The notes: generated by a model from the sequence alone, not told the origin. Shown: positions 37,718-49,218, counted from the stretch's first letter. The stretch: 60,305 nucleotides of DNA from Lingula anatina (GCF_001039355.2 NW_019775628.1:155128-215432), one strand, 5' to 3'. Made by a program: numbers and translations.

Positions 37718-40700
37718 TTGAGATTCACTTGGTGCATACCTGCACACAATGACTGACAAATAAATAAATGTGTGAATGTAATTTTTTTTCTTCTGTGAAT
37801 GTCAAGTACTGACTGATTTCACACAGGTCAAATTTTAAACATCATCGAAAAAATTCTCATTATCAAGAAAACCTACTTCAAATGGAACCACTTAATCTAA
37901 AACTAATGAAATACCTGTTGGCAATTTGCATGTTGTTTAAAACATGAACCTACACATAATGACATGCCTCATATTAAAATACCTATTATTTATATGATGT
38001 ACATCTTAGTCTTATCAGTTATTTTCCCACGGCTTAACACCCATTCTGCACCTGTTGCCACTACACTGGGTTAATTTCCATGACAATAGGTCACCATGAC
38101 CTCTGGTTGCTATGACCACTGGGTCACCATGACATTGGTTGATAACTATGGCACAAACAGGGTTACCATGACCTTGGGTTGCTACGACACTGGGTAACTA
38201 TGACCTTGGGTTGCCATGACACTGGGTCACTATGACCTTGGGGTGCCATGACACTGGGTCACCATGACCTTGGGGTGCCATGACACTGGGTCACCATGAC
38301 CTTGGGCTACAAAGACAACAGGTCACCATGGCATGAAGTTACTAAATGGCCAGATCACTGCAGGTATGACATTGAGTTAACATGACACTAGCTTACCATG
38401 ACACTTCCCTGTCTTCACATAGATGTCATCCAGTGCAATATCACCTAGGTTACTTCCATGGTCCACCATACAGAACTGCAGTCGCAGTGCCTCCTTGTAC
38501 ACTGGCACAGTGACAAACACCCTCTTCCACTCGTTCCCCTGGTCCCCCCTCAGGACCAGCAGCTCAGTGGTTTCACCCTCAGGGTTGACAGCGAGGACCT
38601 TCAGAGCGCCAACGTATATGCTAACTGTTCCATGCATGTGGAAGTGAAAGTCCAGACAGGATGTCTCGTGGAGGAGGACTGGCAAGTCTATCCTGGAGGT
38701 GGAATATAAAACAGTGATGCATGAGAAAAGAATATATTAAAAATAAAAAAGTGAATTTAAGGAAATTGATAAAGTGATGTTGCAGTGTGGATCACATGTC
38801 CCTTGTAAATTGCCAAAGTGCCACCTATACTTTGGTTTCAAAACAAATAGTGGGATACACACTGGACCCACTTATCCCAGGTTTGGTTGAGCCAGGTATT
38901 TTGTCCCAAATCTCTTCAATGACACACAAATAAACTATCAGCATTACTGACATATAACAATACTGACAAAATGAGCTTTGTGTGACAAATTGAGGATCCA
39001 GGGTGTTTTTGCAGTAGCTTTATCATACAGAATTTTACTGCACCAATGCAGTTTTAGAAGCCCCTATCCTCATAAAAGAGATTACGTAGCTCTCCCAGGC
39101 CACCAGTTTAAGCATATCTGTAAGTAAAACTGAAACAAAACTCAAAATTTCATTCTCCATTTATTCCAGTTCTGATATATAATTACCTGGCAGAATGCCC
39201 TATCTGCTCTCCTGTAATCTCTGTATAGATATAACAATCGTCCAGTTCTCCAGTGGTGTGGCCAGTTAAGGGTCCAGTGCCAACATCTGGGGTTGAGCCG
39301 CTGTGCAGTGTCCAGTTGAAGTTGTCCGTGGTGACATCTTGAGTTATTCCACACCAGCTGGACATTTCTCCCATACCAAAGTCACAGGTGAATGTTGAAA
39401 CTGCAAGACATTTGTGAAATTTATACTTCTGCACACATATGCAAAAATAACTTTAAATCTGACATTATGTAGAAAACTGATAATAAGGTAACCTTTTTCA
39501 TTCAACATAATTAAAAGGTTTCAGGATAAAAAGTGAAATCCTGTATCCATGCACCCTGATTTTATAGCATCCATTGGTTGCTATGGTTACACTTACACAA
39601 ACATGCCCCTGGCTCCAGTTTGATGTCATCTAATGCAATGTCGCTGTGGAAACTTTTTCCTCTGTGGCTGGTGAAATCAATTTCTAACTGCAATAACAAA
39701 AGCATGAAATTCCAGTAATATTAATTTTGCATTTTACCTTTACAGAGGAGGTTTACAGTTTATATTCACAAAAAAATCTTCATATCACACCATTTTACCT
39801 TCTCTCTTGGTATAGGATGACTGACAAATAGATAGTAAGAGCCTTTGAGAGAAGGAGGGGGTTATAAGGAGTGTAGGGACACAGACATGACAGACAGACA
39901 GACAGACAAAGAGAGGGTGAGATATGGATGAAAAGGAAAGAAGACAGATGCACAGACATTCAGAGGACAGATGGACATACAGACATGACAGACAGATAGA
40001 CAGACGAACAGACCACAGAAAAACTGACAGATCAACTTACATTATCTCCTGGCTTCACAGTCACCCTTGCCTCCTGCCATTCCACTGACTGCTCATGTGT
40101 CATAGTGTACAGGACTTCTCCCGCCTCCTCCATGTGGCTGCTCATGACTCTCAGGGTGCCGACATCGGCACCGTACATCATGTACCAGAAACTGAGGCAG
40201 GCCGTGTTGCCAACTTGGAACGGAAGGCGCAGTCTAGATAAAATGAGTGGTTTAACTAGATTAGAATAATGGAATTTTTAGAGTAATTTTTTCAACTTCA
40301 TAGCCATACAGACCTGCCTGTGTAAATTTGATTTCTTGTTATAAATCGATTTTCCACTGGAAAAAACTGCTTACCTTGCCATATCTTCCTGTTGTTGGTT
40401 GCTTCCATCTGTATAAATGTACCAGTCCTCCGCACCCCCCGTTGTGTGCCCTGCCCTGGGTCCAGTCTGCCATGTCCTTGTGACCCCCCTGTTGAGGACC
40501 CACTGCATTTCATCATGAAGGTCCTGTTCTATACCGCAAAATTTACCCTTGGGACCCTCACCAAAGTTGCATTCAAACTTTGTGACTGGAAAAATAGGGC
40601 AAAATCATATAAAATCACTGTTTAACAAAACTGAAGTAGTGGGAACCTCGGGTTACTATATTGGTTCAATGACAAATATGACCTTATAACTTAAGTTTTC

Positions 40701-43700
40701 TTTGGCAAAATTATATATTACATAAATCACACACACAGGCTAATAAATACAGATTAAAAAATACATCATTAAATAAAAAATGGAATTTTTTTAAAGCAGT
40801 GTACCTTGACAGTGGCCAGGATACAAGTGGATGTCATCTATTGCCACGTCACTACGGTACGTGGAACCAACTGTCTTTTCATATTCAAAGTGCAGCTGAA
40901 ATTAAGAGAGAAATGCATGTTAAAATATCATCATATAGGAAAAAAAACAACTCATATCATATTTGTTTGTTATAGCCATTACGTGCAGATGTGATCCCAT
41001 TGTGTTTGGATGTTCAAAAGATTGCACTTGGTTGTGCATACTTTAAGGATTATGTTGTGTACAAAAAACAGCACAACACAAATGTACAAGTTTAACAACT
41101 TACCACCTTCCATCGACTGATCTGTACACTGCCATAATTCCATAAATTGCCCTGATTACCAGCCCGCATCCATACGGCCTGTCTAGGCTCTCCTGGAATG
41201 GAGGCCAGAATCCTCAGCGTTCCCTGATTAGTTCCATACATGTGGTACCAGAATGTCAGGCAAGAGTCAGCACCAACAGCGAATGGAAGTGTAGCACTAG
41301 ATAAGGACATTAAGAAAAGATTTTATTTTTAGCCTGATATCCAAGATAAACTGACCAAGGTAACTTTAAAAAGAAGTAAATTACCAGCAACATGCGCTCT
41401 ATTATGTACAAGTTAATTCAAAGCATTGGCATTTTTTCTAATTTAAACCATCCAAGAAATACCAGCTACAAGTATTTGAAATATCCACCCACTGCCATAG
41501 CAGTAAGATTTCTCCAAATTTATCACAATCTGCTGCCCTAAGAAGTTGGTCAAGTTCAAAGTAACAGGGCTTACCACCATATTTAGAAATATCATTTTCT
41601 AACCCTCATCCACACATCTCCATTTTGTTTATAAAGTACTGATTATATTTGTTATCTTTTTTCAAAACATCAAACGATGGCCCTCAAAATAGATTGATTA
41701 ATAAACAACAACATGCCACTATTTAATACTCTTATACCTTGCTTTATGGCCTTGTGGAATCCCAGATGTCTCAGTGAACATGTAGAAATCTAGCAATCCT
41801 CCATCTGTGTGGCCCACAACTGGCCCAGTGCCAATGGACGGAGTTGACCCACATTTGAAGGACCAATCAAAGTCGTCCGTTTCAGCCTGCTCAATCCCAC
41901 AGGTCTCTTGCTGGCCCTCGCCAAAATCACATTTGAATTCAATGACTGGAAAACGGGTAAATTGAAAAAAGTTTTTAGGCCAATAGCTGCTTTAATTGAT
42001 TCAGTATTTTTATCTCTGCATTAATCAATGCAACTGACATCTAGATTGATCTCTGAGTCACTTAATCTCTTCCATTCCCTCATGTGCCTTTTGGATTAAT
42101 TAAAAAAAAACAACTATTTTTCATTTATACATGCACTGACAGTAATATTTGCTCCATTAATTATCTTCCATTTCCTCATCAACCTTTTCATTTATCACTA
42201 TTTATTAAAATATCTTATTCTGAAAAAGAAATAAAAAGGCTTTATAATGTACCTTCACAAGCACCTGCATGTATAAAGAGATCATCAATGGCAATATCAC
42301 TGTTGAATCCATCAATCACTGCGATGAACTCTATGGATACCTGGAACAATTAAGAATCAAAGTTACTGGTGGAAAAAGTAGACATACTTTACATGGAAGA
42401 AAATATGTGACAGTTTTCCTTGACTATGTGTCCATTTGGGAATGTTTAATGTCTGTGGCTCGATCTCTAACTGTGGTGTGTGCTATCAAACAGAAATGAC
42501 CAAAGGCTCAATTTTGATATCATTTTTTTTGAGAAAATGTACAGTGTAATATCAATTAAGGTGTTTGTGAAAAGTTGTGTGTAGCACCTGTGGATTCTAT
42601 TTCTGAAGAATCTTCTTCAACACAAATATATGTTGAGCATTTTCAGATTGATCAAACTATACTGAACTGGCTTTGTGTCTTTATAAAGGATACCTAGCGC
42701 AGTATTCCCCTCACCTCAGTCTGTCTGTACAGAGTGACATTGGCCTGCTGCCAGTCATCACCTTGGCAACCGTGTCTTGACCACAGGACAGTGGTGTGTC
42801 CCTGGGTGCTGACCGTGCGGACCTTCAAATACATGCCCTCGTCTCCCTTCATGTGATACCAAAACTGAAGGCAGGTTTTACTGGACAGGACATAGGGAAG
42901 TCTTAAACTGAAAAAAAATTAAATGTGTACTAGTATTATCTATACTTCAGTTAGAATTCAATTCACGCCATTAATTTTTATTTAAAAAAAAACTACTCAT
43001 ATTTCACTATTCACAGTTGAACTACATGTATCGGTACATGTATTAATTACCTCTACCTAATACAAGACCATTGTGTGAATGATATTAATATCATTCGGTT
43101 GATATCTTACACTGCATAATCTCCATGTTTTCTTGGATGACTGCTTTCAGCATAAGCATAGAAGTCATATGCATTTCCTGTGTGACCGGAACTTGGTCCT
43201 GTCTTGGGTGTCAAAGTGCCATCTATGTTCAGGTCCCAGTCAAACCTGTCATTCTGCATGTTCACAATGCCACACCAATCGCTTCTGTTATTCTGTGAGA
43301 AGTCACAAGCAAACTGATCAACTGAAAAAAGGACATCTTTCAGTACACACCTTGTAATGAACATAGATTCCACATCTGTTAAAATATATGCTAAATTGTT
43401 GAGGAAAATTGGATGATTATGCAGCTAGGGCATAATTTTTTCTGGCCAAATGGTTTCTTGAACCTTTGCAAACAGGAATAATACACTCTACCTCGATATC
43501 CATGAAATGTTACTATCAGTGAATATTTTCTGTTATACCCTCCTAATTTCCTTCACAAACCACAACAACTTACATGTAAACAGTTATGATGGGCTGTTAT
43601 GAGACCTTATAAGTCAAAACCCTATCTCACTTAACTGACCATGCAGTGACCATAAAATGACCTTTGACCTCGTGTCCTCACCTGAGCATTCTCCAGAAAC

Positions 43701-45818
43701 CAGCAGCACATCATCGATGGCAATGTCCCCCTTCCAACCGTCTCCAACCACCCCCTCAAACAGAATCTGAGAAGGCAAAATCTTTGGAGTTAGCACGTAG
43801 ATACCAGGGTTAACAGTGATCCTGGCCCGCCGCCATTCATTGCCTTGGTCCCCATGCATGCCCCAGATCTCAGTGGCCAAGCTCTCGAATGCTTTCAGAA
43901 AGATGCGAAGAGATCCAACCTGGCTGCCATGCATGTGGTACCAGAACTGCAGGCAGGAGATGGTGTAGATAGTGGGTGGTAACATGAATCTGAATAGCAG
44001 AACAATACTAATTAAGGTAAAACACAGAACAATATTCTTTAGGACAGGATAAATTATTCAAATTTTCGTCTCTAGGGGTAATTTCTTAAGGCACTATAAT
44101 TTCAGTACAGTATATGGATGACATACTAGACCAGTCAATCTGACCAAAATATATATATAGGCCTATATTCAGCAGACAGTGTTATTCAGATACTGTACAC
44201 AAGTAACATGGTACTACTTATAAATAACAAGAATGATACCAAGAAATCCAATAATTAACATATTATTATGTTGGCTTCATGTCACCATGCATACAGACGT
44301 GTACAGAATATACATTATCAGGGTATATGAGGATCAGCCGGAACTGGGACTGAAGCCTTATGAATCAGTTTCAATCTAGAAAATATATTCTAAAACAAAA
44401 AGTTCAATTTATATAGTTTAGTAAGCCTAGATGTGACGAAATATTTGTTGACACAATGAGCAGCTGCTCATGCAGGTAAGGCCATTTACGCACCCCTTCC
44501 CCCTCAAACAAATTCATATAATGCATGAACATTAACCATCTTACAATCACAATCAATTTACCTGGCATTTTCTCTCACCACTCGTGGACTGCTGGCTTCC
44601 AAATAGAAGTAGTTGTCCCCCACGTCCCCTGTGGTGTGACCCTGGGCTGGACCAGTCATCTTCGAGGTTGTCTCGCCATTATGTAATGTCCAGTCGAAAT
44701 CGTCGTCCTGGGACTGAATTATGCCACACTTGCTGGCCCCTTCACCAGTGCCAAAGTTACAGTGGAACAGCTGCACTTTACCTAGAATTCAGTTGTTTGT
44801 GAAGTTGTGTTGTTGGTGATAAATAAAAGTATAATGCTTGGCCCTTATAGTATAATAATTATTATATAAATATACTAGTTGATTGGGGTCTTGGTCAGGA
44901 TCACTTCTGGATCCAGGGGGGAGTGGGCATGAGCAGAGAAAATGTGCTTAAGTCCTACTTGCTAAAGCATGGGTTTTGCAAAGTCCGCCATCACTCTGAG
45001 AACTAGCTTCCGGATTTCATGTGATTCAGTTTTTTCAGATTTTTTGGCAAGGTAATGTAATTCTTGGTATTTGTCTGTTCAAAAAATGATGAAAAAAAAC
45101 AAAAAAAAAACAGGTTGTATATGTACTTTATAATTAACAAAGTGTCTCAAATCTTTAAAATATTTAAAATGAAAGTATTCAGCAGCGATAAGTTATACAG
45201 CAGCCTACCATTTACTTACCTGCGTCAGTTTCATCACCAGGAGCAGGACCACCTGAAAGGAAAAAAGGAGAAGTAATGAACTAGTTTTACTTATTTGACT
45301 AAGACTAATCCCTGACTAAGAATTTAATTACCAAGGTTACCAGGTCACATGGGCACAGCTCACCCTATCAGGAGTAGTGTAACAGCACTCTCATGGGAAT
45401 CCTAGGCTCTATTCCCATAGATTTTAGATCGATCTATCCCCGCGGGGAGTCTCACTAGATTACTTTCAGATAATCCGACTTAAATGAGTCAGTGTGGAAC
45501 TTTTCCGCCCAAACGAGCGGTTCTTTCAATTTCCTCCCTTTCCAAACTTAATGTGTTTGTTGTTACAGTTCAATATGTCAAAATGCAATTTATTAAAAAC
45601 GTTTTAACCGTCATAAAAATTGTTCAGTGTGCACCTATTTAAAATGTACTTTGGAAATTTTTATGGAACAAAAAATAACATCTATAAACATATACTACAT
45701 TGTACACCGACTGTATGAACCTGTATAAGCTATACCTTGGAGACAGCGTTTTGCTCAAAGACGATTTACCTTTCACGGCAGCGAGCAGGAAGGCAAGCCA
45801 CCTCAAATAATGCAGCAT
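25397..45818 (-). CDS. Seven-MAM / IgGFc-binding / ZP single-pass membrane protein, 34 exons
   Basis: A large cell-surface or matrix protein of about 2,210 residues, read from 45818 (MLHYLRWLAFLLAAVKG, signal peptide) down to the stop at 25397. Order: signal, short acidic linker (45252-45220), MAM1-5, a divergent MAM6, MAM7, a Cys-rich module, an IgGFc-binding-protein domain, two Asp-rich motifs, ZP-N, ZP-C, a juxtamembrane acidic stalk, one TM helix and a basic cytoplasmic tail. Splice phases close at every junction except exon 20 to 21 (MAM7), where the exon is truncated. MAM and ZP are adhesion and polymerisation modules, and IgGFc-binding domains occur in mucus proteins, so a role in surface recognition or extracellular polymer formation is inferred. 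I know no named orthologue with this order. A longer in-frame N-terminus is possible, but 45818 gives a clean signal peptide. Confidence 0.8.
27481..29251 (-). CDS. Receptor exons 28-31: ZP domain (end of ZP-N, ZP-C)
   Basis: Exons 29251-29100 (VTAQNRMVYHMDVVARRHAL, FTMTCTFDIENK), 28675-28431 (ADANIHMEVVQG...GDWIRLKVSLIPSD), 28134-28050 (DLYITNCVMYESLQKRRRMQ, LIDSQG) and 27667-27481 (CGVESLIPHNQGF, FECQVSACASQLPGNRC). The 85-bp exon 28134-28050 has no long open frame of its own but closes the phase (1 in, 2 out) and supplies the ZP-C cysteine. ZP domains polymerise or mediate binding. Confidence 0.8.
28282..28315. repeat. (AAAT)n microsatellite
   Basis: Tetranucleotide run in the receptor intron between exons 29 and 30. 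Confidence 0.9.
29537..30837 (-). CDS. Receptor exons 25-27: Asp-rich motifs and ZP-N
   Basis: Exon 25 is 30837-30781. Exon 26 (30355-30268) has DMLDNDCDGRIDEEIANN, and exon 27 (29796-29537) begins DDDGDGRTDEDLAKN. These are two successive DxDxDG-type loops like those of thrombospondin type 3 or Ca-binding repeats. Exon 27 continues into the ZP-N half (CIKPPVRIVCTATPFSRTM, SCSFHHHYASEYLLDIDL, RCGVKL), with conserved ZP cysteines. Confidence 0.75.
30405..30620. mobile_element. Palindromic intronic repeat with AGATCGATCTA-type ends
   Basis: The left arm (AGATTTAGATCGACC) and right arm (GATAGATCGATCTAAAAATCT) are inverted complements around a 170-bp core. A related half-element lies at 45408-45480 (ATAGATTTTAGATCGATC). 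It is likely a MITE family; no clear target duplication was seen. Confidence 0.6.
30844..30888. repeat. (AAT)n microsatellite
   Basis: About 45 bp of ATA/AAT directly upstream of receptor exon 25, next to its acceptor. Confidence 0.9.
31156..32717 (-). CDS. Receptor exons 23-24: Cys module and IgGFc-binding domain
   Basis: Exon 23 (32717-32613) encodes a compact C-x5-C-x-C-x7-C-x6-C-x-C module. Exon 24 (32390-31156, 411 codons without intron) is an IgGFc-binding-protein N-terminal domain: it opens YCDSVGKDFVFAVFGGNSGE, has SVLPTDALGERYIAVT in the middle, the repeat-like QHLFPLSAIGKRYALLPSG, and closes with ATFFILGFKDVFSG. The family occurs in mucin-like FCGBP proteins. No VWD domains follow, unlike vertebrate FCGBP. 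Confidence 0.85.
33134..35192 (-). CDS. Receptor exons 20-22: MAM domain 7, first exon truncated
   Basis: Exon 20 starts at 35192 (WECNFGFGESGKDTCEFTQ, EYDWLVG, GPKEGHTTG) and has a CAG/GTACCC donor at 35046 in phase 1. Every other MAM first exon continues about 25 more codons to a phase 2 donor. Exon 21 (33761-33563, CFTFWYHMYGKDIGTLSL) needs phase 2. Exon 22 (33224-33134) ends GEIALDDLRISPGKC. Directly past 35046 lies a CAGA/CAGT microsatellite and then the repeated block 34190-34880. The missing part is either lost from this allele or lost in assembly. Confidence 0.65.
34190..34880. repeat. Intron block shared with copy A (11932-12650)
   Basis: Located between truncated exon 20 and exon 21. 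It matches copy A closely, and the homology ends about 165 bp from the break in exon 20. Confidence 0.75.
34965..35020. repeat. (CAGT)n(CAGA)n microsatellite at the broken MAM7 exon
   Basis: CAGT repeats followed by CAGA repeats, starting within 30 bp of the last recognisable MAM7 codons. Confidence 0.9.
35428..35492. repeat. Near-perfect hairpin
   Basis: GGAGCTCTAAGGGTTGTTAA-GGCAACTCTC is followed immediately by its inverse complement (one mismatch region), in the intron between receptor exons 19 and 20. No flanking duplication is obvious. Confidence 0.8.
35657..37532 (-). CDS. Receptor exons 16-19: divergent MAM domain 6
   Basis: Exons 37532-37455 (FYCNFGFLPSTPGK), 37233-37035 (DEITSEEVKHAYQAC..., RLGHTLGTSGDLFLRL), 36322-36127 (CFSFWYYMVGTDFLSVNLL) and 35753-35657 (YDFGLDDIKISPENC). 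The first half is split into two exons and has lost the C-G-I and D-F-D-W signatures, while the jelly-roll back half is conserved. The phases remain compatible, so it is probably expressed as a specialised MAM. Confidence 0.75.
37632..37713. repeat. (AC)n(AG)n compound microsatellite
   Basis: About 30 bp of AC followed by about 50 bp of AG in the intron between receptor exons 15 and 16. Confidence 0.9.
38075..38390. repeat. Intronic minisatellite, about 17/34-bp unit
   Basis: Repeats of GGTCACCATGACCTTGGG and TGCCATGACACTGGGTCAC alternate about ten times, ending only a few bases from the donor of receptor exon 15 (38397). Confidence 0.85.
38397..39400 (-). CDS. Receptor exons 14-15: MAM domain 5
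   Basis: Exons 39400-39187 (FTCDFGMGEMSSWCGITQ, FNWTLHSG, GPLTGHTTGE) and 38692-38397 (CLDFHFHMHGTVSIYVGAL, GDQGNEWKRVFVTV, GDIALDDIYVKTGKC). Confidence 0.9.
39597..40585 (-). CDS. Receptor exons 11-13: MAM domain 4
   Basis: Exons 40585-40375 (FECNFGEGPKGKFCGIEQ, GPRAGHTTGG), 40233-40041 (CLSFWYMMYGADVGTLRV, VEWQEARVTV) and 39687-39597 (SDIALDDIKLEPGAC). A (GACA)n-rich stretch (about 39893-40010) lies in the intron after exon 12. Confidence 0.9.
40805..41945 (-). CDS. Receptor exons 8-10: MAM domain 3
   Basis: Exons 41945-41738 (FKCDFGEGQQETCGIEQ, FDWSFKCGSTPSIGTGP), 41296-41104 (CLTFWYHMYGTNQGTLRI, NQGNLWNYG) and 40895-40805 (SDVAIDDIHLYPGHC). Confidence 0.9.
42253..43321 (-). CDS. Receptor exons 5-7: MAM domain 2
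   Basis: Exons 43321-43111 (FACDFSQNNRSDWCGI, FDWDLN, GPSSGHTG), 42907-42715 (CLQFWYHMKGDEGMYLKV, HGCQGDDWQQA) and 42340-42253 (SDIAIDDLFIHAGAC). Phases are 1-2-0-1, as in MAM3 and MAM4. Confidence 0.9.
43682..44781 (-). CDS. Receptor exons 3-4: MAM domain 1
   Basis: Exons 44781-44562 and 43989-43682. The first has the MAM opening HCNFGTGEGASKCGIIQ, FDWTLHNG and GPAQGHTTGD. The second has CLQFWYHMHGSQVGSLRI, GDQGNEWRRA and GDIAIDDVLLVSGEC. The second half is one exon here and in MAM5, whereas MAM2-4 split it in two, which suggests MAM1 and MAM5 share an exon history. Confidence 0.9.
45408..45480. mobile_element. Half copy of the AGATCGATCTA palindromic repeat
   Basis: Shares ATAGATTTTTAGATCGATCT-type sequence with the right arm of the element at 30405-30620. 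It lies in the first receptor intron. Confidence 0.5.
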
Positions 45819-46130
45819 CTTTCCCGTCACTATCGTAGCGAGTCTGAGTTCCTGGGTCAGCCAAAGTAAGTGGCAAAAACTCAAGAAGCACAGGCAAGGA
45901 ACTGACAGTTGAGTCGCACCCCAGTCGGTCGGCAAAGACGGGTGAAGATGGACAAAAAACCCGACTGCAACTCGGATACACCAGGAAAAATCGCCCTGCT
46001 ACTACCGCCGACACGTTGGTCGGTAAGCGGTCACACTCAGGGCGAAGGAGAAAGCAGGAATGTCCGTAGTGTATCCGATCTCAGAAGATTACCTCTCAGT
46101 CATGTGACGTTGGAGTGAAGCATTCTTGAA
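45819..46130 (-). promoter_or_regulatory. Putative 5' region of the receptor gene
   Basis: GC- and CpG-richer than its surroundings and immediately upstream of the signal-peptide ATG, ending near a GTCATGTGAC palindrome-like element (46099-46108). It is called a promoter by position only. Confidence 0.35.
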
Positions 46131-49100
46131 TTCTTGGAATCGGTTTCGTTCTGCTTCGCAGATTTCTTCATAAAAGGTGACGAGTAGTGATAATGCTGTT
46201 TGGCGAGGTCATTTTGAGATCGGTTCTTATGAGACTTAGAATAAAAATAACGACAGTAATAAAGACATGAAATAAAAGGATTTTATTGTTCAGTTTCTGT
46301 GGCGTTGTGTTCAAGACATTTTTAGGTTTGTTGAATGCCGTCCACAGAACCGAATTTTCACATTTTAGGACACCATGTTGACAAAAAAAAAACGTAATCG
46401 GAAGCCCGTTGACAGTATAGCAATATCGTAAATGCCATTGCACAATCCCCTTTTGAGGACTGTACTCTCTACCAGCTGTTACAAATTTATTCATTTAGTG
46501 TAACTGCAAAAGGATATCTTGGAGAGAAAGGGCGGGCATTGTTCGGTATTCGGTGATCGTGAAGCAACACAAGGTTTTCTTGTTAAAATTGTATCGGAGA
46601 TAGGATTCTAATGGGACATTTACCCGGTGCATTAGCACGTACGGTTGTCGCTCCCTACCCGTTCTGCACCCTTTTACAAAGAATCTTTGCAGAAGCAGAA
46701 AAACATTAAGCTAAAAATCAATCATTTGGTTGCCCTTATCAGATAAATTGAGACGAAAATTACAGGGCTCAAATATTTCATTGAGATATATAGAAAGATT
46801 TGACAAGTTCATGATCCATTTTTAGTGAACCATGTTCGATACCGCCAGAAGTTTATAAGTGTGTTTTAAATATTTCATTTAGAAGATAAAGAGTACAGAT
46901 AAATAGAAAAACATGCATTCCTCAATGTTTCACCATCATTGGGACGGTCGGTGACGTCCCATATTTTAAACTTAACAGTGAGCGACGAGACCAGGGTTCG
47001 AAAACACACTGCAGGTTTATATCACTCTTGAAGAAGGCATCATTGTGCTCTCGTCGATGGCTCAATCGTAATTATAGCCTTCATGTTCTAAACCAGTCGA
47101 CCAATGTTGGGTACCGACAGAACGATGATCGATTCGTATTCCTTATTCAGAGCAGAGTAGTGAAATAAGCCCTTTAGCTGTATATACGATTCCATTAATG
47201 ATTGACATATTATGTCAGGATTATTTACTGAACTGAACTCTTGCATCAAATTTACTGTACATTCATTCTTTTTTCATATTTACTAGCATTTCCGTTTTCT
47301 GGATGAGAGAGTATAATACAAGCTTAAAAATTTTGCCTCCACTATTCTTTGTGAAAAAATGTTGTTTAAAAATAATAAAAAAAATAGAACTTTGAAATAA
47401 TCATTTCAAGATATAGTAGTACAATATACATAGTCATACATTTCCTATTTAAAATCTATTTGTTTCAGTTTTCATTTGGGCCTTTACAAGAGCTTAGACC
47501 ACTTTAGTAAACAGCACTCGTTCCCACTTTTTCTATTTGTGCTGGTCTGGTTTAAAAAATCACATGTACATAAAATATTGAGTAATAAAGTGCAATATCT
47601 GCAAAAAGATTTTTATTTTGTAAATGTTCATTAGCAGCACATGTTACATGAAAGAAGCTTAACTTACAATTCAAACCATTTAACAAAGAAATATGTCTAT
47701 AAAGTATATAAATATGGTAATAACTCATTAATTTGAGCAGAATTGATTAGTACTTAATCAATCAACACTTTTCCCTAAAAAGTGTCTAATCGTCAATACT
47801 AAAAATTGATTCAATATTTTTGAAATGTTAGTTTGCTTTATGTCAAAAAGGACATGTTTTAATTTGTCATTCACCATATATGATAAAACTTGAAAGTGTA
47901 AAATTCTGGAATAGGTAAGGTGTTTGTACCCTGAGTGTCAGAGAAACGTAAAAGCTAGCTTGCTAAATATACCTCGTGGTGGAGTCGCATTGTTGATATG
48001 GGTTATATATGAAATCAAGATCGAGCTGACAATACCGGAATCTAGAACCTAGGGTAGGTGTTTGGAAATTTTCAAAAATTAAAAGTACATAATAATAACC
48101 ATAATAGAAGAAATATAATTTTCAAGGTGTTATGATGTTAACAAATTATCAACAAGAAAATCAATATCTTGAAAAAGGAAATAAACTCTGAATGAAACAT
48201 CAAAATATAAAATATTGTCGTACTGTGTATAAATCACATCACAATACTCATGGAATCACAACTATGGTAAGTTCATGGAATGAAGTACATGTATATTTAA
48301 CATTAAAAAGATGCCAAAAGAAGCATTAAATTAGTAATAAAATCTATAAACACGTACTTAAATCATAAATAAAAACAAATGATATTTTCAAATATTCTAA
48401 TAAAATTAGTGCACCAAATATACACGGCACTTGACCACAACATATGTTATCCTTATCATGGTATATAAATCTCTGGCCACAAAGAATGACACTTACACTG
48501 AATGCTATTGTGCGCGATATGGCAGATCTCAGGTGGAGGGGGTGGAAGCACACAGAAGTTTTAGAGGTACCACCCCACCCCCCCCAAAAAAAGGCTAATA
48601 AGCCAAATGAGGCAAAACCAAGCATTATTTCCATCCCTCTCCCCTTCAAGCAACAGAAAAGGGCACAACTGATATGTCAACACAAATACAAGTTTAGAAA
48701 AAAGCTTACAAAGAAAAAAAATTCACACACTTAAGTACTCCGCCCCTTTTAAGTCACAGTCTACAAATTGCGATGCAAACCCTGGCACTGAGCAGATAAT
48801 GGGATATATAATTTTCATATACATATAAACTTCTCCATGGTGACAGTGGTCTACTCTTTTTAGGAGCCAAACTCATAGAATGAAATATAAATAGTGATTA
48901 AAAAATTTTAAATCCTTAACTTTACATATCACCTCTGTTTCATGTAAAAATATAGCTAACAAATGACGTCAGACCATTGCATAGCAAACATTTTTCAAAT
49001 CTACTGCTGGCCTTACAATTTAGTCATCCATGCAAATTACGTAACAAAACTGGGCAGTTCCACCTGCCTTCTCAACAGACTGAATAAAATCTCCAAGAGG

Positions 49101-49218
49101 GGGAGACAACATGGTGAATTACACTTAACTGTAAGAAATATTAGTATTAAAAAAAACTTAAGCTACGTATGGCATTGTTATCTTAATTAGAAAAATCTAT
49201 CTTCCAGTTTACAAATGT
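46131..49218. other. Intergenic region without recognised gene
   Basis: Three kilobases of AT-rich sequence between the receptor 5' end and the caspase-like stop. The part near 49219 presumably holds the 3' UTR of the caspase-like gene. Short open frames (for example 48344-48649) show no domain or splice support. Confidence 0.6.

Noticed and set aside
45909-46118. 69-codon plus frame upstream of the receptor
   Set aside because: No splice continuation or recognisable domain; probably the GC-rich promoter region.
48344-48734. Overlapping frames of about 100 codons
   Set aside because: Low-complexity tails (poly-Pro, poly-Lys) and no homology; likely intergenic.
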